Assembly: GCA_902806565.1 (NCBI GenBank)
Contig: CADCXA010000027.1
Span: 248,001-312,000, forward strand
Direction of reading: 5' to 3'
Length of the DNA stretch: 64,000 bases
From: Hypoxylon rubiginosum
Taxonomy: Eukaryota; Ascomycota; Sordariomycetes; Xylariales; Hypoxylaceae
Positions within the stretch are counted from its first letter, which is position 1. Each line of letters starts with the position of its first letter. The notes below the pieces were generated by a model. It saw only the letters and a list, made by a program, of their open reading frames with translations, was not told the DNA's origin and did not search any database. Position numbers and translations under genes: made by a program. Positions 46,038 to 56,336 of this stretch are shown one piece after another.

Positions 46038-49000
46038 ATGCTCTCGCATCTACGCTTCCACAGACGGGGCCCGTCCAATCCCTCATCCCCCGTTCCCGAG
46101 AACAACCCGTGGGACACCGCCTCCCTTCAGCCAGCCCAACTAGTCCCCGAAGATGGCATCCCAACTCCTGAGATCCGACCGCGATCCGCTACATCCGTTC
46201 CCTTCGCTCACGGCCACGGACAGCCGCCGTCGCAGCCAGTGCCAACTCTATCGCCGCCACAGCCACAGCAGCCGCCTCCGCCTCCGCCGTCGCAACCTCA
46301 GCAGTATCAACAAGCTCCAGTCCTGCCGCCAATTGCTAGAATATCCTCGGTCGAATCAGATCTGTCGATAGACCTTGTGAATTATGATTCCAGGCAACGC
46401 GAAGAATCAAAGCCTTTGCCGCGATCGCCTTATAATGACGGTAGTGGCTTTATTGGTGGACTAGCCTTACAGAACTACCGCCGAGAACAACAGGCCCTGA
46501 GACCAGGCTCCTTAGACAGGAATGCAACCAATGTGTCGGATCCTGTATCATTCAACACCCACGCGGGTGCGGGTATGGCCAATTTTGCTAGTCGCCCACC
46601 GCCTCCCGCTCGACCTGTCAAGGCTGCTTCTTCCTTTGCCACATCTGCTCCTCCTCAAAATGCAGCTCCGACGGGCAAGCGACCTCCGGGTGTCAAAATG
46701 ACATCGGAGCCACAAGTCTTGCAAAGCCAGGCAGCGGTTCCAGACGTCCCAAGGGGCAAGAAGAGTCTTCCTTTCTTGAAGAATCCTCTTCCTACGCTTT
46801 TAATGCGGAGGAAAACTAGTCAAAATATGCCAGAACTGACGTTGCCGTTGCGACGCCGCGACGAAGAACCTTCGTACGATCCCCGTATTAGGGGTACCCG
46901 AGTTCATGATTTCAGCGCTCCGCGGCCAAGGAAAGTTGTATCGAGTGGCGAGCCAATTAGTTTAGGAGTCGAGAAGCCTCGCCAGGATACAGTCTCACCC
47001 ACAATAGAATACAATTCTCCTATCATAGAAGCACCTCCGGTCCCTCCCAAGGATGATACTTCCCAGTCCACCCGGACATCGTCGACATATTCTCAGACTG
47101 TATCAATAGACGCTACGCTTTCCCAGAGATCGCAGGATTCCGGCGACAGCCAGCCCAATGCTGAATTTAGGAATGACAGGAATAGCCAAAGGAGGAAAAG
47201 CTCTATTCCTCCGTCACTTATGTCCCTGTCTCGCAACGTATCGGAAGTATCAGCTAGAGATGTATTGTCATCGCTACCAAGGCATATGAAAAGCACGTCT
47301 TCGCGGTTTAGCTTCGATATGGTAGGAGCAGCAAAGCAGGAGAAGCTACTAGAAGAACGGCATCGGCAACGGCAGCAAGACCGGAAAGTGGACGAAAGTG
47401 TCGGCCCGCGAGATTCTCGTTTCGATGATTTCGACGAAGATGCATTCGACTATGATGCGATGGATTATGATGACGGCTTGGAGGAGCGCATCCCAGGTGT
47501 AAACGCCGATTATGACGAAGAGGACGACAGCTTTGCGGCTACAGACGACCCGGATAACGACCAGGAGAATTTTTCGGGCTTCGTTTTCCAAAGGTCCAAC
47601 CCCGTATCGGAATTAACAAGTCCTCACAGTACTGGGCTTCTGCCTACGCCGAGAGATGCGAGTGGGAATGTCATTGGCTATGCGATGACCGAGGAGGCAT
47701 TAGGGGTCTCGCTACCCTCGGGCAATTCCTTACTAAGTCAGAGCGAAGCTCTTACAGAGCAACCATCAGAGCGGGATACTCCTACCGGCCTGGGTATTCA
47801 GGGGCTCGAAACAGCATCCGAGCAGATGCCACACCAGCAACAACCGCAAGAGTTTGCCCAGCCAAGGACCCTTAGTAAGGATGATGAGCTCTATTTCGAT
47901 GATGGTTTAATCCATGACTTCGATGGGGAAGGAGATGGCTCGGCATTTGACGAGTCCATATTCGACCTGGACGACACGGATCCATATGGTAGGCCAATCC
48001 CAGGACTGTTTGCCAATGCGCTGTCACAGAAAAAAGCCGGGCAGGACGCAAATAAGCGAGAATCCGATATAACTTCGAGATTATCAGCACAGTCGGCGCT
48101 CTCCCAATCTACTGCTCACACTTCGCTTAGTGCTGATCTACAATCCAAACCGACAGAGCTAAAGGTAGATAAGAGGGAAATCGCATCCATAGAGGAACAG
48201 GAATCGGCAATTCCAGGCTCGCACACTACAGAACAGGATCAGATGGCAGTATATCAAGCGGCTTTGGCAGCGGCTGCCCATCAAGCTGCGGCATCTGGCA
48301 AGTTCCGGAGAGATTCGTCTCCGCAGCCACCTGCTGAGTTAACAATTACCTCGCCAACAACATCCAATTCTTCACAGCCTCATTCCCATCCTGAAGATCC
48401 TAACGATTATGAATACGACAATGAAATATCTTCCGGACTAGACGACTACGAGCTTGACGATGATGATATCATTGCGGAAGCGAATGCTAGTGCTCTTGCC
48501 AATGACTCCGATGGTTGGTATGGACAAGAATTCGGATTCTACTCTGCGCCAACACCGCAAAACACACATCATATAGCTACCGTGCTGACTGAGAAGAATC
48601 TCTACCAATATTCCCATGGCGGTTATTTTGGTCCGAGTGGAGTCAACCGTAGTACTTCTGGTCGCATTGTCTCGCGTGAGCCGAACTTAACACCTATAAC
48701 GGAGCGGTCCGAGTATTCGAATCGAAACTCGATTATGAGCTTAGGGATTCCCCAAAGCGCGAATCCTAATGCGCCGCTGCAGAGTCCTGGTTTAGCTCAA
48801 CTAGCAATGATGGCCGATGACGATAACATGTCTCTATCAGCTCTTCTTCGCTTGCGTTCTAAGGCATGGGGTGGTTCACAAGCATCGTTGGTAAGCTCGC
48901 GCGATGGATCGCCCAGTGATAGGAATGGCACTACCAGCCCTTGGAACCAAGAACAGCTTGGCATTGCATCTTCACACGGGCGCAAGAACTCTGCGTTTTC

Positions 49001-49496
49001 TATCTTCAGCCAGGATTCGACGGGCCCAGGCAGTGACGCGGGTAGTCCTACGCTGACTTTGTCAATGTCTGGCATACCAAACAGTGCTATACCCCCTCTC
49101 GGTATGCCGTCAAATTCAAATCCCGTTTCTGCCACATCTCCTATCAGCGCGCCCGTTTTCTCTCCGATGCAATCATCTTCAGTCTGCCCACCAGTCTTCG
49201 AGGACGAGGAGCTGAGCCCGCTAGATGGAAGGAAGATGGAATGGGGAAGCGCTAGCACATCAGCCTCGGGCACCTTGAAAAAGTCAATCAATGAGAACAT
49301 AAGCCCAGTAATGGGTATGCCTTCACAGAAGAAACCCGGGATGGGCCACAGACATAGGGGAAGCGCAGACAGCATCTCTTATACCAAAGAAGAAGAGAGT
49401 GGCGAGACGCGGTGGATTATGGAGCGACGCCGCACGGCGGAGTCAGGTGAAATTGAAATCCTCGGTCGGCAAATAGTCGAAAGGGGTAGGATTTAA
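46038..49496 (+). CDS. large fungal-specific disordered protein
   Basis: One uninterrupted exon of 1152 residues, no catalytic domain recognised. The N-terminus MLSHLRFHRRGPSNPSSP and a Pro/Gln-rich stretch (about 65-95) lead to long Ser/Pro/Asp-rich regions. Ordered-looking islands include KSLPFLKNPLPTLLMRRKTSQ, a short coiled coil KQEKLLEERHRQRQQDRK (about 430-450), acidic DFDEDAFDYDAMDYDDG, DPYGRPIPGLFANALSQKKA and EETRWIMERRRTAESGEIEILGR near the C-terminus. Several SPS/SP-type sites suggest regulation by phosphorylation. The ends and islands look like a conserved filamentous-ascomycete family that may act in kinase signalling or polarity; this is a weak recollection and the role is unknown. 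Confidence 0.85.
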   Translation: MLSHLRFHRRGPSNPSSPVPENNPWDTASLQPAQLVPEDGIPTPEIRPRSATSVPFAHGHGQPPSQPVPTLSPPQPQQPPPPPPSQPQQYQQAPVLPPIARISSVESDLSIDLVNYDSRQREESKPLPRSPYNDGSGFIGGLALQNYRREQQALRPGSLDRNATNVSDPVSFNTHAGAGMANFASRPPPPARPVKAASSFATSAPPQNAAPTGKRPPGVKMTSEPQVLQSQAAVPDVPRGKKSLPFLKNPLPTLLMRRKTSQNMPELTLPLRRRDEEPSYDPRIRGTRVHDFSAPRPRKVVSSGEPISLGVEKPRQDTVSPTIEYNSPIIEAPPVPPKDDTSQSTRTSSTYSQTVSIDATLSQRSQDSGDSQPNAEFRNDRNSQRRKSSIPPSLMSLSRNVSEVSARDVLSSLPRHMKSTSSRFSFDMVGAAKQEKLLEERHRQRQQDRKVDESVGPRDSRFDDFDEDAFDYDAMDYDDGLEERIPGVNADYDEEDDSFAATDDPDNDQENFSGFVFQRSNPVSELTSPHSTGLLPTPRDASGNVIGYAMTEEALGVSLPSGNSLLSQSEALTEQPSERDTPTGLGIQGLETASEQMPHQQQPQEFAQPRTLSKDDELYFDDGLIHDFDGEGDGSAFDESIFDLDDTDPYGRPIPGLFANALSQKKAGQDANKRESDITSRLSAQSALSQSTAHTSLSADLQSKPTELKVDKREIASIEEQESAIPGSHTTEQDQMAVYQAALAAAAHQAAASGKFRRDSSPQPPAELTITSPTTSNSSQPHSHPEDPNDYEYDNEISSGLDDYELDDDDIIAEANASALANDSDGWYGQEFGFYSAPTPQNTHHIATVLTEKNLYQYSHGGYFGPSGVNRSTSGRIVSREPNLTPITERSEYSNRNSIMSLGIPQSANPNAPLQSPGLAQLAMMADDDNMSLSALLRLRSKAWGGSQASLVSSRDGSPSDRNGTTSPWNQEQLGIASSHGRKNSAFSIFSQDSTGPGSDAGSPTLTLSMSGIPNSAIPPLGMPSNSNPVSATSPISAPVFSPMQSSSVCPPVFEDEELSPLDGRKMEWGSASTSASGTLKKSINENISPVMGMPSQKKPGMGHRHRGSADSISYTKEEESGETRWIMERRRTAESGEIEILGRQIVERGRI

Positions 49497-50461
49497 TGGT
49501 ATCGGGACCGTCTTCCAAATTTGCGGCCTTTTGCGGCCTACAATCACTCTCGACGACTCGGGGAACGAGCACAACGGGGCTGGCGTAAGATTACGATTTG
49601 GATATACAGAACATGTCACCGGACTTACGTGATACGCTTGGTTGGGCTCATAACGGCGTAGCATTGCGGAAAGGGTTGGTAGCATAGATACGTGGGGTTC
49701 GGCCGGAGTATAAAAGGATAGGATCATAGGAGTTTTCCTTGATGGAAATTATTGAACACTAACAAGCTTTAATCGTGTACATCTACAGAAACCATTGTAT
49801 CGAGTGTACCGATACCTTTGCCTCGGATTGGATAATTCACTCTACAAACGTGGATCGTATTCCGTCTCATTTACATATCTGGCGTAATGGCCAGGTGTAT
49901 TTGAAGAAATAGGCCTTAACAAAGACATATATGATGCCTACCTAACCTTCGGTATTTGGTAAATAATTATAATTGAAACTATCAGCTCACACTACCTAGG
50001 CAGAGTCTAGACTATGTCTATTTTGCCCCTTGAGTACTAGGTACTGGGCATAGTGATCGGAACCTGCTCGCTTGTAAGTGGCGTTGGAATGCCCTGATAA
50101 ATGATAGTCTAAGAATCCTAGATGACGTCAACTCTCGCCGACAGGAACTAATAAGAGACCTTTAACTGCGCTGTATAATCTTGTACACTATCCATTGGTA
50201 AACCGGAAGTCGATTTAAGCTATCTCAGTTAGCCCCCTTTAGGCCCCTTTTAGGGACATAATAGGGAACCCAGCTGCCCAGGAGATCGATCTAGCCAAAC
50301 ATCGCAGCCACATGCGTAAGATTGTGGATCCCCCCACATTCTTCATATTGCATCATCGTCGATCTTACTATCTGAATAAATAGCCCGTCTCTTTTCAGCT
50401 ATCCAGCTGCAGCGCGGCGAGGAGGATTAATGGCATAATTTACATAGGATTTGATTTACAT
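49497..50461. other. intergenic
   Basis: About 960 bp between two plus-strand genes; no gene, RNA or repeat array supported. Confidence 0.5.
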
Positions 50462-52057
50462 ATGAGAATGGAACCGTTTCCTGAAGCTCCAGCTATGAGC
50501 AAGAGCTCCACGACGAGGCCGAGGACTCCGGCCGTTCCCCGGCCGCGGTTGAGATGGCGATATGTCCTCGGTGCCGTTACAGCCATTTACGTCGTTTACT
50601 GTTATATATTTTCACTTCCTCTCCTCGCTCGTCCTCTTCCCCAATACACCGGCCCATATCCAGTCGGCGCTGTAGATATCGAGACGCCTACTACCGAGCC
50701 ACGCGTCATCGATGAAGCAGTGTTCGAAGACACAAAAGAGAACGCGTTCGAATTGGAGACCGTCCTCTTCACGCTGTATTACCCGGCAGCTCAGCACGCC
50801 GTAAGCCACAAGCCGAAGCATTACTGGATCCCGAGGCCGATCTCGGCGACGGGCGAGGGTTACGCCAAATTCGCGCACATCAACAAATACTTCATAGACA
50901 AGCTCGTGACGGGCGGTCTCGCTGCTATGCTAGGCAGTATCGAGATCCCGGCCCAGGCCGACGTGCCGCTAGCCGACCTCGTGTCCATTGCTACGGAAAC
51001 TCCGGAGATCCGCAACGATATGAAGGAGGTCGAGAAAGTGATCCAGATCAAAAAGGGCGGGCACCCTGTCATCGTGTTCTCGCACGGAATGGCCAGCAGG
51101 AGGACCGACTATACTCACTATGCAGGTGAACTCGCGTCCCGTGGCTATGTGGTCGCTCTGCTCGAGCACCGGGATGGGTCGTGTCCGGGATCCGTTATTC
51201 TACGGCCCGGACACGCAGACCAGGTCAGAATGACCTTCGACGCGCCCGAAGTGGAGACCTCCAGCGGCAGAACCTTCACGGTTGACGAGTTCAAGCGGGC
51301 GCAGCTCGACTTCCGGGAGGCCGAGATCGAGGAAGTGGTGCACATCCTACAGCTCATCAACGAGGGGCACGGGAAGGATGTGTATAAGAAGAACTCTCGA
51401 GGGGAGGGTGCAGACTTGGGGGGTTGGAAGGGCCGCCTGAACACGGACGAGATGGTAGTCGCGGGCCACAGCTACGGCGCGACGGGCGCGATGCAAGCTC
51501 TCCGCGGCGGGCCGAGCGCGAAGCGACCTTTCCGGGGGGCCATCATCCTGGACCCGGGCAAGTCGAGCGGGCGGCTGAACGACGACATCCGGGTGCCGGT
51601 GCTCGTAGTGCACAGCAACTCGTGGAGCAGCCGCAGCAGCGTCTTCTACGGGCGCGCGCACTTCGACGCCGTGTTCGACATCGTCGAGAACAACGTGCTG
51701 CGGGGGACGCCGTCGTGGTTCGCGACGTCGCTGGGGACCGCGCACCCGTCCGTCACCGACGCGCCCCTCATCGAGCCGCTGATCCTCAGCTGGACCACCG
51801 GCGCGCGCATCGACGTGGACGAGGCCCTAAGGCAGTACGTGCACGTCACCGAGGACTTTCTGTGGTTTTTGACGACGGGAGGGAGGCGCGGGCTGTTGGC
51901 GGAGAGGGCCGAGTTCCCGCGGTATGATGAGGGGAGTGGGTTCGGCGTTTGGAAGCCGGGGCAGAACGGCAGCGTGGAGGGGGGAGGAGGAGGAGAGGTT
52001 GACGGGCCTTGGTTTGACTGGCGTAGGTATTGGCAAGTGCACGTCTCCCCGAATTAG
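50462..52057 (+). CDS. PAF-acetylhydrolase-like (lipoprotein phospholipase A2 family) membrane enzyme
   Basis: Single exon, 531 residues. An N-terminal basic Pro/Arg region precedes one membrane segment (about 34-56, YVLGAVTAIYVVYCYIFSL), suggesting a signal anchor. The hydrolase domain matches group VII phospholipase A2 / PAF-acetylhydrolase: LFTLYYPA, PVIVFSHGMASRRTDYTHYAGELASRGY, EHRDGSCPGS, nucleophile GHSYGA (Ser337), ILDPG (Asp364) and GTAHPSVTD (His428) as likely triad. It should cleave short or oxidised sn-2 acyl groups from phospholipids; physiological role in fungi is unclear. The second half (about 51400-51850) is very rich in G and C. The start is the first ATG, with an internal methionine at residue 12 as alternative. 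Confidence 0.92.
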   Translation: MRMEPFPEAPAMSKSSTTRPRTPAVPRPRLRWRYVLGAVTAIYVVYCYIFSLPLLARPLPQYTGPYPVGAVDIETPTTEPRVIDEAVFEDTKENAFELETVLFTLYYPAAQHAVSHKPKHYWIPRPISATGEGYAKFAHINKYFIDKLVTGGLAAMLGSIEIPAQADVPLADLVSIATETPEIRNDMKEVEKVIQIKKGGHPVIVFSHGMASRRTDYTHYAGELASRGYVVALLEHRDGSCPGSVILRPGHADQVRMTFDAPEVETSSGRTFTVDEFKRAQLDFREAEIEEVVHILQLINEGHGKDVYKKNSRGEGADLGGWKGRLNTDEMVVAGHSYGATGAMQALRGGPSAKRPFRGAIILDPGKSSGRLNDDIRVPVLVVHSNSWSSRSSVFYGRAHFDAVFDIVENNVLRGTPSWFATSLGTAHPSVTDAPLIEPLILSWTTGARIDVDEALRQYVHVTEDFLWFLTTGGRRGLLAERAEFPRYDEGSGFGVWKPGQNGSVEGGGGGEVDGPWFDWRRYWQVHVSPN

Positions 52058-52743
52058 ACGGGGGGTGGAGGAGGGTGGTGGGTGACGGATGTGGGTGGAT
52101 GTGACGATACTTAAGAGGTGGGTAAATACAGGGGGCTACGCCACGGAAAGTAGTATAAGCTACTTTATATGTATATATATGATACCCCCCAAGAGCTAAG
52201 GGCTCGAGTTTAGGATTAATAGGGTCTCGCTTCAATGGAGAATTATCTTAAAATACATAAATGCTCAGTGCAACCTAGAACACAGCTGCCACCTCCAATT
52301 CAACTGGGGTTTAGGGGCCGCATATCTGGTTGGAGAATCGCACCTGCTTATTTAGGGCTGGAATATGCGGCGTCCTGGACCCCCTAGTCGGCTGAGACGG
52401 CTTCCGTGTCGATGATAAGTTGGGACTTGCAGATGTGGGTGACGATGGGGGCCGAATCTGTGAGGCATCGACGGTGAATTAGCCAATCAGCGCTTCTTGA
52501 GCATGCGCCAATGTTTGCATATATCATGATCGGGGGCCACTGTCTGCACGGTGTTCATGATATACCCCTTTTTCGTGCCCGTCTATATGAGTCCATATGT
52601 ATATACCTAAGGTGGGTAGGCAGTAAATCTCTGTCATTTTTCAATCTCTCGTCATATCTTTATTTTATCGCAATGCTGTAACGAAGGAGAATCCCCAAGC
52701 TATAGGCCGTGTCTCTACGCTGAACTTGTTGATATTCATAACT
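52058..52743. other. intergenic
   Basis: TATGTATATATATGATA near 52166-52183 and a second TATATG run near 52584-52605. No gene is supported. Confidence 0.5.
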
Positions 52744-53777
52744 ATGGCTGGCCTCGGGCCGCTAACGACCACTTTCACGCCTGCATCAGGTTGCAATTCA
52801 GTGATATCCGGTATCGTCTTCACACAAACTCTAGACGGTGGAAACACCACTACCCATAAGTACCACAGCCTCGGACTTAGCGCAACCTCAGAATGCTATC
52901 CTCCAGGCTTCGAGGTGAACTCCAATGCCTATTACTCGCCGGGAATTTGTCCCTCAGGCTGGCAGTCGGCGTGCGGTAGACAAGAAGCTATAGGAGGAAG
53001 TATTACTGAGACGAGGGTTACATGCTGTCCAACGTACGCTCTATTTCCCCGATCCTTTAGCCTCATAGACATCAGGAGTCCTAACGCATCATTTTTCACG
53101 CCAGTGGATACAGGTGTATTGACGCCCCAAACCCGACAGAAACGTGGTCGACGTTATCATGTTCCTCGTCGGCTATATCGGCGGTTTCTGTGACGGTTCC
53201 GGACGAGTCGAACCAGTATTACAAAGTAACCGTGCTTAACGGTCCCGTCATTCACGCTGCGGCCGTCGAAGTCCGCTGGCAGCGAAGCGACTTCATCGCG
53301 CCGAGCACGCAACCCCCTTCGAGCTCTTCTATCTCCTCAACGTCAACTACCTCTTCCCCACCCATATCCTCATCATCTGCTATTGTTACCGAGACCACAT
53401 CCAATTCATCTCCTGAGAGTGCATCACCTGGGAATACATCCTCCGAGAATACATCCCCTGAGAATATATCCCTATCGACGGGTGCCAAAGTAGGCATCGG
53501 CGTAGGCGCAGGGTGTCTGGTGTTGACCATGCTCGCGATTGGGCTCTGGTGGAAGAGGAAGCGAGACAGAACTAAGAAGGCAAGCTTAAACGCGAACGAT
53601 ATAGGACCGCAGATCGTACATCAAGAGACACCAAAAACTCCAGCTGAGTTGTGGGAGCAGTATCAGCAAGAGCTGTACACCTCTAGTAATGTCCCCGAGA
53701 TGGTTACGGAAAGTAATAGGCATGAGTTCACCGGCGAGTCAAGGCCAGCTGAGCTCCCCATAGAGCGATGGAGATAG
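52744..53777 (+). CDS. mucin-like single-pass membrane protein
   Basis: Two exons (52744-53033, 53105-53777; 71-bp intron with TCCTAACG branch site) give 320 residues. The start MAGLGPLTTTFTPASGC opens a fungal-specific extracellular module with paired cysteines (SECYPPGF, GICPSGWQSACGR, TRVTCCPTGYRC). A Ser/Thr/Pro-rich stalk (about 175-235) suggests heavy O-glycosylation. A transmembrane helix VGIGVGAGCLVLTMLAIGLWW (about 243-263) and a basic stop-transfer KRKRDRTKK follow, then a 50-residue cytoplasmic tail. This layout resembles fungal surface sensor or mucin-like proteins, but no clear signal peptide is present, so topology rests on the single helix. Function unknown. Confidence 0.82.
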
Positions 53778-54025
53778 TGTCAGATTAAACGACGAAGATG
53801 GGACCGCACATGGATGAGTGAGAATAGGAACAGCATAGCTGATAGGTGCTTATGATATTTAATGCGGAAGGATTCGTTAACAAAACAGACTTAATACTCA
53901 GTCTATGTGCACTATTACTAGACCACGAAAGCAAATTCACGGTACCATACTCCTTTCCGAGTGGCTATTAACATGAAGACACGAACCAATTCAACTTATA
54001 TACACGGATATGCTTCAACGAGCGC
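53778..54025. other. short intergenic between convergent genes
   Basis: Terminator DNA shared by the membrane-protein gene and the GH93-like gene. Confidence 0.5.
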
Positions 54026-55168
54026 TCATGCGACGTTCATAACACTGATAGTAACCTTATTCGTGGTACTCGGCGGCAGACGACCCCCTCCCGCTATCAA
54101 GAGCGCATTCGGGTCTTCCTGGAAGACGTGCAGGGACCGCGTGTACGAGGCCGCCTCCGGCGTCGTCACCTTCGTCCACGCGCCCTCGGCTCCCAGCGCC
54201 TTGTTCGTCCAGACCTGGGAACAGCACCCCGCGGACACGATGATGGTACCATTTACGCCGCCGGCCGATGACCACACCACGTAGGGCGAGCCAGTTGGAA
54301 CGGAGCCGTCGGTCGCGCGCAGCACGTGGTGGGTCGCGCTGCCGAATTTCTCCGGATCGCTCGACAGCCGGTAGTAGACGGGGAACGTGCCCGAATTTGC
54401 GGGATTGGACCCGCCGCCGTATTCGTAGGTGTAGATGTACTGGCCGTTCGGCAGCAGCGCCACCGTCGGCATCCCCGGCCGCTGGCTGTACGTGGAGTAT
54501 GCCACGTCGTCGACCACGGGGCCCCAGGTGAGCAGGTCCGTGGTCGTCTGGTGGACCAGCTTCTGGCCGTGCTTCGGGTCCCGCTGGTCCGAGTAGTAGT
54601 ACAGCAGCTTGCCCTTGTACAGCATCAGGAACGGCTCCCAGACGGGCGTCACGCCGTTGTTTGGCTGCGCCTTGCCCCCGGCCGCGACGTGGCTGAGGAA
54701 CTTCCACGTCTTGCCGCTGTCCGCGGACGCGTAGAGGTCGAGCTGCGTGCTGGAGAGGTCCTTCGGGATGGAGGAGCCGGCTAGAAGGACGTCGCCCTTC
54801 TTGTATCCGGCAAAATCCTCCGGTAGCACGTAGAGGAACGGCTGGTACCGGAGGCCGTATCCGTAGCCTTGGTCATGGACCTCGGCGAGCTTCGTCCATG
54901 TCGCGCCCTTGTCGCTAGACCGGTAGATGGGGAAATAAACCGGAGGCGGCTCCGGACTGTAGTTTTCCCAGGTAGCTAGGATATCATTATTCGGAAGCTG
55001 GGCCGTACGGGCGTATAGTACTCTCGGGTCGGTATAGGTGGAAGGTGGAGTGTAGATAACAACACCTGAAAGCGCCTTTACGCCAGATCCTGACTGTGCC
55101 TGCGCAGAGACGGTGAAGGGTGACCAAGCAATGGCTAGGCCAGTCAAGAATCGTACGCTGGACAGCAT
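54026..55168 (-). CDS. secreted BNR/sialidase-fold glycoside hydrolase, GH93-like (exo-arabinanase type)
   Basis: Single exon, 380 residues. A signal peptide (MLSSVRFLTGLAIAWSPFTVSAQA) precedes a six-bladed-propeller sequence with Asp-box motifs SSDKGATWTKL and SADSGKTWKFL. LYARTAQLPNNDILATWENYS, GDVLLAGSSIPKDLSSTQLDLYAS, NNGVTPVWEPFLMLY, LLYYYSDQRDPKHGQKLVHQTT and GQYIYTYEYGGG are typical of GH93-type exo-alpha-1,5-L-arabinanases in plant-associated fungi. Expected role: trimming arabinan side chains of pectin outside the cell. Family is assigned from motifs only; another BNR family remains possible. The start at 55168 gives the signal peptide; the frame is open a little further upstream. 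The gene is rich in G/C-ending codons. Confidence 0.86.
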   Translation of the reverse strand: MLSSVRFLTGLAIAWSPFTVSAQAQSGSGVKALSGVVIYTPPSTYTDPRVLYARTAQLPNNDILATWENYSPEPPPVYFPIYRSSDKGATWTKLAEVHDQGYGYGLRYQPFLYVLPEDFAGYKKGDVLLAGSSIPKDLSSTQLDLYASADSGKTWKFLSHVAAGGKAQPNNGVTPVWEPFLMLYKGKLLYYYSDQRDPKHGQKLVHQTTTDLLTWGPVVDDVAYSTYSQRPGMPTVALLPNGQYIYTYEYGGGSNPANSGTFPVYYRLSSDPEKFGSATHHVLRATDGSVPTGSPYVVWSSAGGVNGTIIVSAGCCSQVWTNKALGAEGAWTKVTTPEAASYTRSLHVFQEDPNALLIAGGGRLPPSTTNKVTISVMNVA

Positions 55169-55920
55169 GTTGGCTGGTGGTGACAAGATACCTAGTAGGT
55201 AATCAATCAAGTCCCTAGAAGATCCCAGAGATCTTCGTGGTGTTCAACTTTTTGCCATCTTGCAGCTATACAGTTAATTATATAGTTGCATTGCGGAATT
55301 ACCCGGCTAAACCCGTATACGCCTATTCATAAAATCTCGCTGTGCTCTCCGCCGAACGACTCCCCAGGTTTCAGTCGAGCCAATCAGCAGCTCTCTCTCG
55401 ACGAAACTGGTAAAGTTCACGGCCCAGGCCTTCGTCAATTCATGGAAATATCCCTTAAGCGTAATACTAATTCATTAAAATCGTATTTAGTGATGCGCCT
55501 TACGGAGTATCTAGGACGAGTTGGAAAGAGCCCCTGACTTTTCCTTTTTCTCCACATGCCTGATGCCATGATGTAATTCGTCATCTTCAAGAGCCTCATT
55601 ATGCGCACCTCTCATATTGGACGACTAGAACAAGTCTTGGAAAGGTTTCTTGATTCAAGTCTACAGTTCAGAAGGTCCGTATCCTTTATGCCATATGTGA
55701 TCACTGCCCTACATAACTTTTCTGTCAGCTCTGCTAAAACTAGAATTTTTCACCAAGACTCGTCGATCAACATGGCAATCATAGCATACCTACGTAACCT
55801 AAGTATTATATGACATTTTGAAGACTAGGGCAGCTTATTGAAATCGTACAAACTTATTATAGCTTTAGTAGAAAGATAATCTCATTTAATATACAAGTAA
55901 AAAAAAATGCAAAAGCTCAG
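55169..55920. other. intergenic
   Basis: Promoter of the GH93-like gene and AT-rich DNA; small frames near 55286 and 55601 have no motif. Confidence 0.5.
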
Positions 55921-56085
55921 CCAGTCGAGTCCCCCGGCGGGGGTCGAACCTGGCTTACGAAAATCCTCGGGAGGATTTTACTGAGGGGCGCGGCGCGGGG
56001 CCGGGCCGGGTTCACACTCTAACCACTAGGCCATTGGGCCACTTGGCCCACGGTGGCCCAGTGGTTGAGGCGATGGAAAGTGCTC
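55900..56085 (-). repeat. tRNA-derived element with inverted A boxes
   Basis: On the minus strand GGCCCAATGGCCTAGTGGTTAG (from 56040) is a tRNA-like 5' half with a Pol III A box. About 60 bp on, AGGTTCGACCCCC (55941-55952 complement) is a B box. Between them are a GC-rich block and the perfect hairpin AAAATCCTCGGGAGGATTTT (55960-55979). The 3' side ends in a T9 run (55901-55909 complement). A second A-box half, GGTGGCCCAGTGGTTGAGG (56052-56070), points the other way, so 56021-56066 is an inverted repeat. A proper acceptor stem and T-stem do not form, so this is a tRNA pseudogene or SINE, not a working tRNA. Confidence 0.6.
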
Positions 56086-56336
56086 TGTTGCTATGGAATA
56101 TATAGCTGCGTGACCAAGAAAAGTCAGTAAAGTTATTTCAATTTAATTATTACCTGGGTAGCGTATCGGAGTGCTAGATTATATGAGGCCTGGTCACTAA
56201 GTGCCCTATAAGTTTAGTACTCTTACACGCTAAATGCCCCGAAGGCAGTGCAAGCAACACTTAGGCAAGGTATAGGCATCAACATTGGAATCTGTACAAT
56301 CATAAACTGGAGCAAACTCATACTACACTTCAAAAT

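Noticed and set aside
51347..51927. Overlapping frames inside the PAF-acetylhydrolase-like gene
   Set aside because: Shadow frames of GC-rich codons; the catalytic triad lies in the main frame.
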